Part shown: positions 1 to 6,105 of the stretch, piece by piece
Position numbering within the stretch: position 1 is the first letter of the stretch
Layout of the letters: every line of letters begins with the position of its first letter
NCBI GenBank assembly: GCA_025965295.1
Contig: JAOPXF010000136.1
Location: forward strand, 1 to 9,703
Length of the DNA stretch: 9,703 nucleotides
Direction of reading: 5' to 3'
Source of the DNA: Nocardioides sp.
GTDB lineage: Bacteria > Actinomycetota > Actinomycetes > Propionibacteriales > Nocardioidaceae
Notes under the pieces: generated by a model
Database searches by the model: none
Told to the model about the DNA's origin: nothing
The model's input: only the letters and a program-made list of their open reading frames with translations
Program-made: the position numbers and the translations under genes

Positions 1-2673
1 CTGGACGGTCCACTCGATGTCGGCCAGTCCACCGCGGCCCAGCTTGAGGTGGAGCGCCGGGTCGGCCCCGCGCGGCAGGCGTTCGCGGTCGACGCGGGCC
101 TTGATCCGGCGTACCTCCAGGACGTCGTCCTGCGACAACCCGGCCGCCGGGTAGCGCAGTGGGTCGATGAGCCGGGTGAACGCCGCGCGGACCTCGGGGT
201 CCCCGACGACGGCGTCGGCGCGCAGCAGCGCCTGTGCCTCCCAGACCTTCGACCACTTGGCGTAGTAGGCGGCGTAGGAGTCCAGCGTGCGCACCAGCGC
301 ACCCTGCTTGCCCTCGGGCCGCAGGTCGGCGTCGACCAGGAGCGCCGGGTCGGCGCCGGGCAGGGCGAGCAGGCGGCGGAGCTCGTTGGCGACGGTGGTG
401 GCGTACGACGTGGCGACCTGCGGGTCGGCGCCCGGCAGCGGGTCGTGCACGAAGAGCACGTCGGCGTCCGAGCCGTAGGACAGCTCGAAGCCGCCGTAGC
501 GACCCATCGCGATCACGGCCATGCGGGTGGGTGCCTCGTCCAGCGACTTCTGCGCGCGTACGGCGCGGCCCGCGACGTCGAGGGTCGCCTCCAGGGTGGC
601 GTCGGTCAGCCGGGAGAGCCCGGCGCCGACGTCGGCGACGTCGATGAGGCCGAGCAGGTCACCGGCGGCGATCCGGAAGAGCTCGCGGCGCCGGATCGCC
701 CGGATCGCGCGGACCGCCTTCTCGGGCTCCTCCTGGCGGCCGGCGGAGGCCAGCATCTCCTCGGTGAGGAGCTCGGCCGAGAGCGGCGCGAGGTCCTCGC
801 CCAGCATCCGCACCCCCTGCGGCTCGCGCTCGAGCAGCACCGTCGCGTAGCGGGACGTGGCGAGCAGCCGGGCCAGCCGCTCGGCGACCTGACCCTCGTC
901 GCGCAGGGTCTTGAGGTACCAGGGGGTCTCCCCCAGCGATTCGCTGATCCGCCGGAAGCCGAAGAGGCCGGCGTCCGGGTCGGGGGCGTCGGCGAACCAC
1001 TCCAGCATCGCGGGCAGCAGCGTGCGCTGGATGTTCGACGTCCGCGACACACCGCTGGTGAGCGCCTCGAGGTGCCGCAGCGCGGCCTTCGGGTCGACGT
1101 AGCCGAGCGCGGCAAGCCGCTCCCCCGCAGCCTCGGTCGACAGCCGCGCCTCGCTCCCGGGGATCTTCGCCACCGCCGCGAGCAGCGGGCGGTAGAAGAG
1201 CTTCTCGTGCAGCCGACGGACCTCGAGCCGCTCGTGCTGCCAGGCCTTGTCCAGGGCGGCGACGGGGTCCTTGAAGAACCCCATGCTCCGCCCGAGCCGG
1301 CGCAGCGACTCCTCGTCGGTCGGGACGACATGGGTACGGCGGAGCTGCTGCAGCTGGATCCGGTGCTCGAGCGTGCGCAGGAACGCGTACGCCTCGTGCA
1401 AGGCCTCGCCGTCCTCACGCCCGACGTACCCGCCGCGGGTGAGCTCGGCCAGCGCGCTCAGCGTCGTCGCGGCCCGGATCCGCTCGTCGGCCCGCCCGTG
1501 CACCAGCTGCAGGAGCTGGACGGCGAACTCGACGTCACGCAGCCCGCCCGAGCCGAGCTTGAGCTGGCGGTCGGCCTCGCGCGGCGGGATGTGCTCGACG
1601 ACCCGGCGCCGCATCGCCTGGGTGTCGGCCACGAACCCCTCCCGCTCGGCGGCGGCCCACACCAGCGGGGCGACCATCTCGACGTACTCCCGCCCGAGCG
1701 CCAGGTCGCCGGCCACCGGCCGGGCCTTCAGCAGCGCCTGGAACTCCCACGTCTTGGCCCAGCGCTCGTAGTAGCCGCGGTGGCTCGCGATCGTGCGCAC
1801 CAGCGGGCCGGACTTGCCCTCGGGACGCAGCGCCGCGTCGACGGGCCAGATCGCGCCCTCGGCGGTGTGCTCCCCACAGATGTTGATCAGGTGGCTGGCC
1901 AGCTGGGTGGCCACCCGCGCGGCGACGTGCTCGTCGGCCTCGTCGACCCCCTCGGCCGGCTCGAAGGCGAAGATCACGTCGACGTCCGAGACGTAGTTGA
2001 GCTCGTGCCCGCCGCACTTGCCCATGGCGACGACCGCCAGCCGCGCCTTCCACGCGTCGGCCCCGACGCGCTGCCGGGCGATCGCGAGCGCCGCCTCGAG
2101 GGTGCCGGCCGCCATGTCGGCGAGCTCGGCCGCGGCGTCGTCGACGGCGAGGTGGTGCGCGAGGTCGCGGGCCGCCAGGCGCAGCAGGACGCGGCGGTAC
2201 TCCACCCGCAGCGCGTCCAGCGCAGCCGCATCGGGCAGCGTCGCGGTCGGCAGCGGGTCGGCGGGGTCGGCGCCGACGGCACGGAGCAGGTCGGCGCGCA
2301 GGACGTACGCCGGGGGCCGGGTCGAGCCGAGCTCGGGGTCGGTGAGCTCGCGCCAGTGCCCGGGATGCCTCACCAGGTGGTCGGCGAGCGCCGCACTCGC
2401 GCCCAGGACGCTGAGCAGCCGCATCGCGGTGCCCTCGTCGTCGACGAGCTCCTCGAGGAGGGCGTCCGGCTCGTCGGTCGCCTCGACCAGCCGGACCAGC
2501 CCGGCCAGGGCCTGGTCGGGGTCGGCCGTGCGGGCGAGCAGGGCCAGCAGCGGCTCGGCCGCCTCGCCCAGCCCCGCGAGGAGTGGCTGCGCGGCGGCAC
2601 CGTCCTGGAAGCCCAACCGCGCCAGGCTCCCGGCACTGGTGGCGGTGGCCCTGCCCGTGGTCGGTCGGCTCAT
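1..2673 (-). CDS. glnE: Glutamine synthetase adenylyltransferase / adenylyl-removing enzyme GlnE, C-terminus cut by window edge
   Basis: GlnE is a cytoplasmic bifunctional enzyme that adds AMP to, or removes it from, a tyrosine of glutamine synthetase I and so tunes ammonium assimilation. My reverse-strand translation gives 891 codons without a stop, reaching base 1. Two nucleotidyltransferase domains are visible. The N-terminal one (deadenylylation) has GKCGGHELNYVSDVDVIF with Asp230 and Asp232. The C-terminal one (adenylylation) has GRYGGFELSYGSDADVLF with Asp736 and Asp738. Near the edge the family motif KLGRGGLADIEW is intact. Actinobacterial GlnE is about 1000 residues, so roughly 100 are missing beyond the edge. 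The start is ATG at 2673, where ATGA overlaps the stop of the upstream amidotransferase. There is no ribosome binding site of its own, so translational coupling is likely. No frameshift was seen. The identification is secure. Confidence 0.96.
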   Translation of the reverse strand, partial: MSRPTTGRATATSAGSLARLGFQDGAAAQPLLAGLGEAAEPLLALLARTADPDQALAGLVRLVEATDEPDALLEELVDDEGTAMRLLSVLGASAALADHLVRHPGHWRELTDPELGSTRPPAYVLRADLLRAVGADPADPLPTATLPDAAALDALRVEYRRVLLRLAARDLAHHLAVDDAAAELADMAAGTLEAALAIARQRVGADAWKARLAVVAMGKCGGHELNYVSDVDVIFAFEPAEGVDEADEHVAARVATQLASHLINICGEHTAEGAIWPVDAALRPEGKSGPLVRTIASHRGYYERWAKTWEFQALLKARPVAGDLALGREYVEMVAPLVWAAAEREGFVADTQAMRRRVVEHIPPREADRQLKLGSGGLRDVEFAVQLLQLVHGRADERIRAATTLSALAELTRGGYVGREDGEALHEAYAFLRTLEHRIQLQQLRRTHVVPTDEESLRRLGRSMGFFKDPVAALDKAWQHERLEVRRLHEKLFYRPLLAAVAKIPGSEARLSTEAAGERLAALGYVDPKAALRHLEALTSGVSRTSNIQRTLLPAMLEWFADAPDPDAGLFGFRRISESLGETPWYLKTLRDEGQVAERLARLLATSRYATVLLEREPQGVRMLGEDLAPLSAELLTEEMLASAGRQEEPEKAVRAIRAIRRRELFRIAAGDLLGLIDVADVGAGLSRLTDATLEATLDVAGRAVRAQKSLDEAPTRMAVIAMGRYGGFELSYGSDADVLFVHDPLPGADPQVATSYATTVANELRRLLALPGADPALLVDADLRPEGKQGALVRTLDSYAAYYAKWSKVWEAQALLRADAVVGDPEVRAAFTRLIDPLRYPAAGLSQDDVLEVRRIKARVDRERLPRGADPALHLKLGRGGLADIEWTVQ

Positions 2674-3407
2674 CGGCGTACGGCGCGTGCGGCGCGTTCC
2701 GCGGCGAGCGCGGCCAGTCCCGCGGCAAGCGGCCGCCAGGCGTCGTCGAGCTCGGCGCGCGCGTCCTCGATGTCGCGCAGCACGGCGTCCTGGTCGATGC
2801 CGCGGGCCTCGTGCGAGCCGCGGTCGGAGGCCGCCCAGGGTCGCAGGATGTCCGCGTCGACCTCCGGGTGCAGCTGGACGCCCCACATGGCGGGGGCGTA
2901 GCGGGCGACCTGGACCTCTCCGTGCTCGGTGGCCGCGAGCAGCACCGCGGCGTCCGGCAGCCGGGTGACGACGTCGTCGTTCCACTGCACCCCGCGCCGA
3001 GGCGTGGCGAGCGACCCGAGCAGCCCGTCGGTGGCCGCTTCGGGCGTCCACCCGACGCCGAGCAGCCCGACCTGCTGGCCGCGCGGGTTGCGGTCGATGT
3101 CGCCGCCGAGCGCGACCGCGATCAGCTGGTGGCCCAGGCAGATGCCCAGGGTCGGCAGCTCATCGACGAGTGCGGCGCGGATGCGCTCCTTCACCTGTCC
3201 CAGCCAGGAGTGCTTGTCGTCGTCCTTGGCGCCCATCGGGCCGCCCAGCACCAGCAGGGCGTCGTACGCCGCCAGCTCGGGCACGTCGTCGCCCGCGTAG
3301 GGACGGCGTACGTCGAGCGCACACCCGGCCTCGACGAGCCACTCGCCGAACAGCGCCGGCGGGCACTCGCGCTCGTGCTCGACGACGAGGACGGTGGGGG
3401 CACTCAC
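2670..3407 (-). CDS. Class I glutamine amidotransferase domain protein (GMP synthase-like GATase1)
   Basis: A stand-alone class I amidotransferase of 245 residues, predicted to be cytoplasmic. The catalytic triad is visible: Cys90 in GICLGHQL, and His180 and Glu182 in GVQLHPE. The oxyanion-type stretch LVLGGPMGA lies at 53-60. The family hydrolyses the amide of glutamine or a gamma-glutamyl bond. No synthetase domain is attached and no substrate can be read from the sequence. It sits 25 bases downstream of the glutamine synthetase gene and overlaps glnE by four bases (ATGA), so a role in glutamine or gamma-glutamyl metabolism is inferred from context. The start is GTG at 3407, chosen because the frame opens with a beta-strand/nucleotide-fold-like MSAPTVLVVEHE and a -10-like TAGGTT lies seven bases upstream. 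The tail from about 205 is helical and alanine/arginine-rich. The family call is firm; the function is unknown. Confidence 0.9.
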   Translation of the reverse strand: MSAPTVLVVEHERECPPALFGEWLVEAGCALDVRRPYAGDDVPELAAYDALLVLGGPMGAKDDDKHSWLGQVKERIRAALVDELPTLGICLGHQLIAVALGGDIDRNPRGQQVGLLGVGWTPEAATDGLLGSLATPRRGVQWNDDVVTRLPDAAVLLAATEHGEVQVARYAPAMWGVQLHPEVDADILRPWAASDRGSHEARGIDQDAVLRDIEDARAELDDAWRPLAAGLAALAAERAARAVRR

Positions 3408-3420
3408 GGCGCCAAACCTA
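3408..3420 (-). promoter_or_regulatory. Probable leaderless promoter of the amidotransferase gene
   Basis: On the minus strand the 25-base gap after the glutamine synthetase stop contains TAGGTT (3420-3415), then TGGCGCC, then the GTG start at 3407. TANNNT about seven bases before a start codon is the actinobacterial signature of a leaderless transcript. No AGGAG-like site is present. The sequence resembles the one before glnA2 (TAGGCT, then GGCGCC, then ATG). An alternative is that the AGG acts as a weak ribosome binding site and the gene is simply read through from glnA2. Confidence 0.5.
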
Positions 3421-3432
3421 GCGGCCCGGCGA

Positions 3433-4770
3433 TCAGATGACCGGCAGCATCCGGTCCCGCTCGAACGCGGAGACCTGACCTCGGTACTCCTCCCACTCCG
3501 CGCGCTTGTTGCGCAGGAAGTAGTCGAAGACGTGCTCGCCCAGGGTCTCGGCGAGGAGCTCGGAGTTCTCGGCGATCCCGATGGCGTCGTGCAGGCTGCG
3601 GGGCAGCGGCTCGATGCCGAGGCTCTTGCGCTCGCGCTCGCTCAGCGACCAGACGTCGTCCTCGGCCTCGCGCGGCAGGTCGTAGTCCTCCTCGATGCCC
3701 TTCATGCCCGCGGCGAGCACGACGGCGTACGCGAGGTAGGGGTTGCAGGCGGCGTCGATGGTGCGCAGCTCGATGCGGGTGGACTGGTTCTTGTTGGGCT
3801 TGTACATCGGCACCCGGATCATCGCCGAGCGGTTGTTGTGGCCCCAGCAGATGTACGACGGCGCCTCGCTGCCGAACATCATCCGCTTGTAGCTGTTGAC
3901 CCACTGGTTGGTCAGCGAGCTGATCTCGGGGGCGTGGCGCAGGATGCCGGCGATGAACTGGCGACCGGTCCTGGAGAGCTGGTACTCGGCGCCGGCCTCG
4001 AAGAACGCGTTGCTGTCGCCCTCGAAGAGCGACACGTGCGTGTGCATGCCGGAGCCCGGGTGGGTCGTGTAGGGCTTGGGCATGAAGCTCGCCCAGATGC
4101 CCTGGCTCAGCGCGACCTCACGGATCACCGTGCGGAAGGTCATGATGTTGTCGGCGGTCGAGAGCGCGTCGGCGTAACGGAGGTCGATCTCCTGCTGGCC
4201 CGGACCGCCCTCGTGGTGGCTGAACTCGACGGAGATGCCCATCGACTCGAGCATCGTGATCGCCTCGCGGCGGAAGTCGGCGCCCATCGACTGCGCGGTG
4301 TGGTCGAAGAAGCCGCTGCGGTCGACCGGGACGGGCTCGCCGCCGAGCTCCGGGGAGTCCTTGAAGAGGTAGAACTCGATCTCGGGGTGGGTGTAGAAGG
4401 TGAACCCCTTCTCTGCTGCCTTGCTCAGCGTCCGCTTGAGGACGAAGCGTGGGTCGGCGTACGACGGCGAGCCGTCGGGCATCTCGATGTCGCAGAACAT
4501 CCGTGCCGTCGAGGGGCCCTCACCGCGCCACGGCAGGATCTGGAACGTCGAGGGGTCGGGCTTCAGCAGCATGTCCGCCTCGTAGACCCGGGCGAAGCCC
4601 TCGATCGCCGAGCCGTCGAACCCGATGCCCTCCGCGAAGGCGCCCTCCAGCTCGGCCGGGGCGACCGCGACGGACTTGAGAAAGCCCAGCACGTCGGTGA
4701 ACCAGAGCCGGACGAACCGGACGTCTCGCTCCTCGAGAGCGCGGAGTACGAAGTCTTCCTGCTTGCCCAT
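3433..4770 (-). CDS. glnA2: Type I glutamine synthetase, GlnA2-like
   Basis: A complete 445-residue type I glutamine synthetase, forming glutamine (or a gamma-glutamyl amide) from glutamate, an amine donor and ATP in the cytoplasm. The N-terminal beta-grasp has GFDGSAIEGF with Asp52, the ammonium-site Asp. The catalytic domain shows metal ligands Glu130 and Glu132 in HPEIEF, GQQEIDLRY near 192-200, His243 and His245 in GSGMHTHVSLF, flap Glu302 in GSEAP, Arg314 and Arg319 in NRSAMIRVP, and Glu334 in STRIELRT, followed by NPYLAYA. The opening and the C-terminus (GEHVFDYFLRNKRAEWEEYR) closely match what I recall of mycobacterial GlnA2, which also neighbours glnE. Streptomyces GlnA2 has been reported to act on polyamines, so the substrate here is open. 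Tyr363 lies in DYDLP, where adenylylated enzymes carry NLYDLP. The start is ATG at 4770; no ribosome binding site is visible outside a hairpin. Confidence 0.95.
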   Translation of the reverse strand: MGKQEDFVLRALEERDVRFVRLWFTDVLGFLKSVAVAPAELEGAFAEGIGFDGSAIEGFARVYEADMLLKPDPSTFQILPWRGEGPSTARMFCDIEMPDGSPSYADPRFVLKRTLSKAAEKGFTFYTHPEIEFYLFKDSPELGGEPVPVDRSGFFDHTAQSMGADFRREAITMLESMGISVEFSHHEGGPGQQEIDLRYADALSTADNIMTFRTVIREVALSQGIWASFMPKPYTTHPGSGMHTHVSLFEGDSNAFFEAGAEYQLSRTGRQFIAGILRHAPEISSLTNQWVNSYKRMMFGSEAPSYICWGHNNRSAMIRVPMYKPNKNQSTRIELRTIDAACNPYLAYAVVLAAGMKGIEEDYDLPREAEDDVWSLSERERKSLGIEPLPRSLHDAIGIAENSELLAETLGEHVFDYFLRNKRAEWEEYRGQVSAFERDRMLPVI

Positions 4771-4795
4771 GGCGCCAGCCTAGGGGCTGGCGCCA
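4770..4795. repeat. Perfect palindrome spanning the glnA2 -10 region and start codon
   Basis: The arms TGGCGCCAGCC (4770-4780) and GGCTGGCGCCA (4785-4795) are perfect complements of 11 bases around the four-base loop TAGG. The left arm includes the A of the glnA2 ATG. On the minus strand TAGGCT (4782-4777) lies six bases before ATG and fits a -10 element of a leaderless promoter. If so, the palindrome is mostly untranscribed and would act as a DNA operator. If transcription starts further upstream, it would form a hairpin holding the start region. It also lies 68 bases past the stop of the upstream membrane-protein gene and could end that transcript, although no T-run follows. Confidence 0.75.
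4777..4782 (-). promoter_or_regulatory. Candidate -10 element of glnA2
   Basis: TAGGCT on the minus strand fits TANNNT and ends six bases before the ATG at 4770. CTGACC about 15 bases upstream is the best -35-like hexamer, but it is weak and its spacing is short. The placement predicts transcription starting at or next to the A of the start codon. Confidence 0.5.
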
Positions 4796-4797
4796 CG

Positions 4798-4819
4798 GGT
4801 CAGGAGCAGGTGGTCAGGA
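4798..4819 (-). repeat. Direct repeat TCCTGACC upstream of glnA2
   Basis: Two identical eight-base copies of TCCTGACC (4819-4812 and 4805-4798, minus strand) are separated by six bases, a period of 14. The copy nearer the gene covers where the -35 of the proposed promoter would be. It does not match the GlnR consensus as I know it. It could be an activator site or chance. Confidence 0.4.
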
Positions 4820-4862
4820 CCGGTCGCAGCTGATCTGCCGAGCGGGCCGGTCCAGCCCGGCC

Positions 4863-5315
4863 TCAGTCGTCCTCGGGCAGGGTGTTGCGCTCGATCTCCC
4901 CGACGGCCGGCTCGCCCCGGACGCAGAAGACCTCGATCTCGATCGACTCCGCCTGCCGGGCGAGGACGGCGTCGACGTCGTCGTCCGGCCCCCGGTCGTA
5001 GCTCACCGTGCGCCAGCCCGCGGCGGGCTCGACCCGCACGCCGTACGCCACCGCGTCGCGACACTCGACGACGAAGGTGCCGAAGTCGTCGGTGATGGTC
5101 TTGCGCACGGGAGTGGCGGTGGGGTCGGGCACGAGCTGGCCCTCCGCGTCGACCTGGGCGTTGCGGACCGCCTCCGTGACGATCGGGCCCCGGTCCCGGA
5201 TGCTCGCCCCGACCTGGGTCACCGCGACGACCCCGATCGCGACCGCGAGGCTCGCCGCGACCAACCAGGCCAGGACGACACCAGCACGACGGGCGAGGCG
5301 GCGGTCGGTGGTCAC
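4863..5315 (-). CDS. Small membrane-anchored extracytoplasmic protein, unknown function
   Basis: A 150-residue protein that I do not recognise as a named family. An N-terminal basic segment (MTTDRRLARR) is followed by one hydrophobic helix at about 12-33, then a soluble domain of about 115 residues, so it is probably anchored with an outside C-terminus. Two cysteines, Cys85 in FVVECRD and Cys131 in EVFCVRG, lie in predicted beta strands and may form a disulfide outside the membrane. The C-terminus is acidic. The gene is divergent from the response regulator gene with 91 bases between them, and the 11-base-phased TAAG repeats lie in that gap, so co-regulation is inferred. The start is GTG at 5315; CAGAAT six bases upstream looks like a leaderless -10. 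The reading frame is convincing from its membrane segment and layout. Its role in the signalling module is a guess. Confidence 0.8.
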   Translation of the reverse strand: MTTDRRLARRAGVVLAWLVAASLAVAIGVVAVTQVGASIRDRGPIVTEAVRNAQVDAEGQLVPDPTATPVRKTITDDFGTFVVECRDAVAYGVRVEPAAGWRTVSYDRGPDDDVDAVLARQAESIEIEVFCVRGEPAVGEIERNTLPEDD

Positions 5316-5321
5316 CGGGCC

Positions 5322-5327
5322 ATTCTG
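5322..5327 (-). promoter_or_regulatory. Candidate -10 of the membrane-anchored protein gene
   Basis: CAGAAT on the minus strand (5327-5322) ends six bases before the GTG start at 5315. It resembles TANNNT/TATAAT except for its first base. No ribosome binding site and no -35 hexamer are visible. The TAAG repeat array begins 22 bases upstream. Confidence 0.4.
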
Positions 5328-5349
5328 GGGCCCCGACCGGTGGCGGCCG

Positions 5350-5378
5350 GATAGGCGAGGGTTAAGACGACGCTAAGA
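5350..5378. promoter_or_regulatory. 11-base-phased direct repeats, candidate response-regulator box in the divergent promoter
   Basis: On the plus strand GTTAAGA (5361-5367) and GCTAAGA (5372-5378) are seven-base repeats with a four-base spacer, the 11-base period used by OmpR/PhoB regulators. A third, weaker copy GATAGGC (5350-5356) is in phase. The copy at 5372 lies where a -35 would be, about 17 bases before the TACGGT -10 of the regulator gene, and no TTGAC-like hexamer is present. This fits an activator overlapping the -35. The same repeat recurs before the small exported protein pair at 8327-8377. That the adjacent regulator binds it is inferred. Confidence 0.6.
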
Positions 5379-5394
5379 ACTCAGGCGCTGCGGC

Positions 5395-5400
5395 TACGGT
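5395..5400 (+). promoter_or_regulatory. Candidate -10 of the response regulator-kinase operon, leaderless
   Basis: TACGGT fits TANNNT and ends six bases before the GTG start at 5407. No purine-rich ribosome binding site precedes that start. This arrangement predicts a leaderless transcript for the two-gene operon. Confidence 0.5.
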
Positions 5401-5406
5401 CCCCGT

Positions 5407-6093
5407 GTGGCCCACGTGCTGATCATCGAGGACGACCCGCGCATCCGCCCGCTGCTGATGCGTTCCCTGGCCGACCTCGGCTACGCCGTCGCGTCCGCCC
5501 CGACCGGAATGCTGGGGTTGAGCATGGCCGTCGAGACCCGGCCCGACCTGGTGATCCTCGACCTCGGCCTCCCCGACGTGGACGGCACCCAGGTGCTGTC
5601 GATGCTGCGGGCGGTGAGCGACGTCCCCGTCATCGTCGCCAGTGCACGCGACGACGACCCGTCGCTCGTGAGCTGTCTGGACGCGGGCGCCGACGACTAC
5701 GTCGTCAAGCCGTACACGACCACCCAGCTGGAGGCACGGATCCGGGCCGTCATGCGGCGCAGTGCCGGAGCGCGCGCACCCCGCACGAGCCTCGTGGTCG
5801 GCGGCCTCGAGATCGACGTACCAGCCCGCCGGGCCACGCTGGACGGCACCGCGCTCGACCTGAGCCCGCGGGAGTTCGACCTGCTCGTCCGCCTGGCCGA
5901 GAGCCCCGACGAGGTCGTGACCAAGCGGCAGCTGCTGACCGACGTCTGGCACCAGGCCTGGGGAGGCTCGGACAAGACCGTCGACGTGCACCTCTCCTGG
6001 CTGCGCCGCAAGCTCGGCGAGTCCGCGGCCGAGCCGCGCTACCTGCACACCGTCCGCGGGGTCGGCGTGCGGCTGGCCGGCCCCCGTGAGTGA
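5407..6093 (+). CDS. OmpR/PhoB-family two-component response regulator
   Basis: A complete 228-residue cytoplasmic DNA-binding response regulator. The receiver domain (about 3-115) has the acidic pair Asp9/Asp10, phospho-acceptor Asp52 in VILDLGLP, Ser79 at the switch Thr/Ser position, Tyr98 and Lys101 in DDYVVKPY. A winged-helix domain (about 128-225) follows, with LSPREFDLLVRLAE, the recognition-helix region SDKTVDVHLSWLRRKLGE, and the wing RYLHTVRGVGVRL. All phosphorelay residues are present. The kinase gene starts 12 bases after its stop, so the two form an operon and a cognate pair. The GTG start gives an N-terminus aligned with the family (MAHVLIIEDD). The TAAG repeats just upstream suggest autoregulation. 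I cannot assign a named orthologue. Confidence 0.95.
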   Translation: MAHVLIIEDDPRIRPLLMRSLADLGYAVASAPTGMLGLSMAVETRPDLVILDLGLPDVDGTQVLSMLRAVSDVPVIVASARDDDPSLVSCLDAGADDYVVKPYTTTQLEARIRAVMRRSAGARAPRTSLVVGGLEIDVPARRATLDGTALDLSPREFDLLVRLAESPDEVVTKRQLLTDVWHQAWGGSDKTVDVHLSWLRRKLGESAAEPRYLHTVRGVGVRLAGPRE

Positions 6094-6105
6094 GCGGGGA
6101 CGACG

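Noticed and set aside
49..2901. A 950-codon open frame on the plus strand opposite glnE
   Set aside because: It is codon-aligned antisense to glnE and stays open because glnE avoids TTA, CTA and TCA codons at this GC content. Its translation is Arg/Gly/Val/Pro-rich with no recognisable domain, while the minus strand gives full GlnE motifs.
3394..4833. A 479-codon open frame on the plus strand opposite glnA2
   Set aside because: Antisense shadow of a clearly conserved glutamine synthetase; composition is biased and no domain is visible.
4834..4862. GC-rich partial inverted repeat after the membrane-protein stop as a terminator
   Set aside because: Only about five bases pair around a seven-base loop, which is expected by chance at this GC content.
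5362..6048. A 228-codon open frame on the minus strand opposite the response regulator
   Set aside because: Antisense to a complete, motif-bearing regulator; the translation has no domain.
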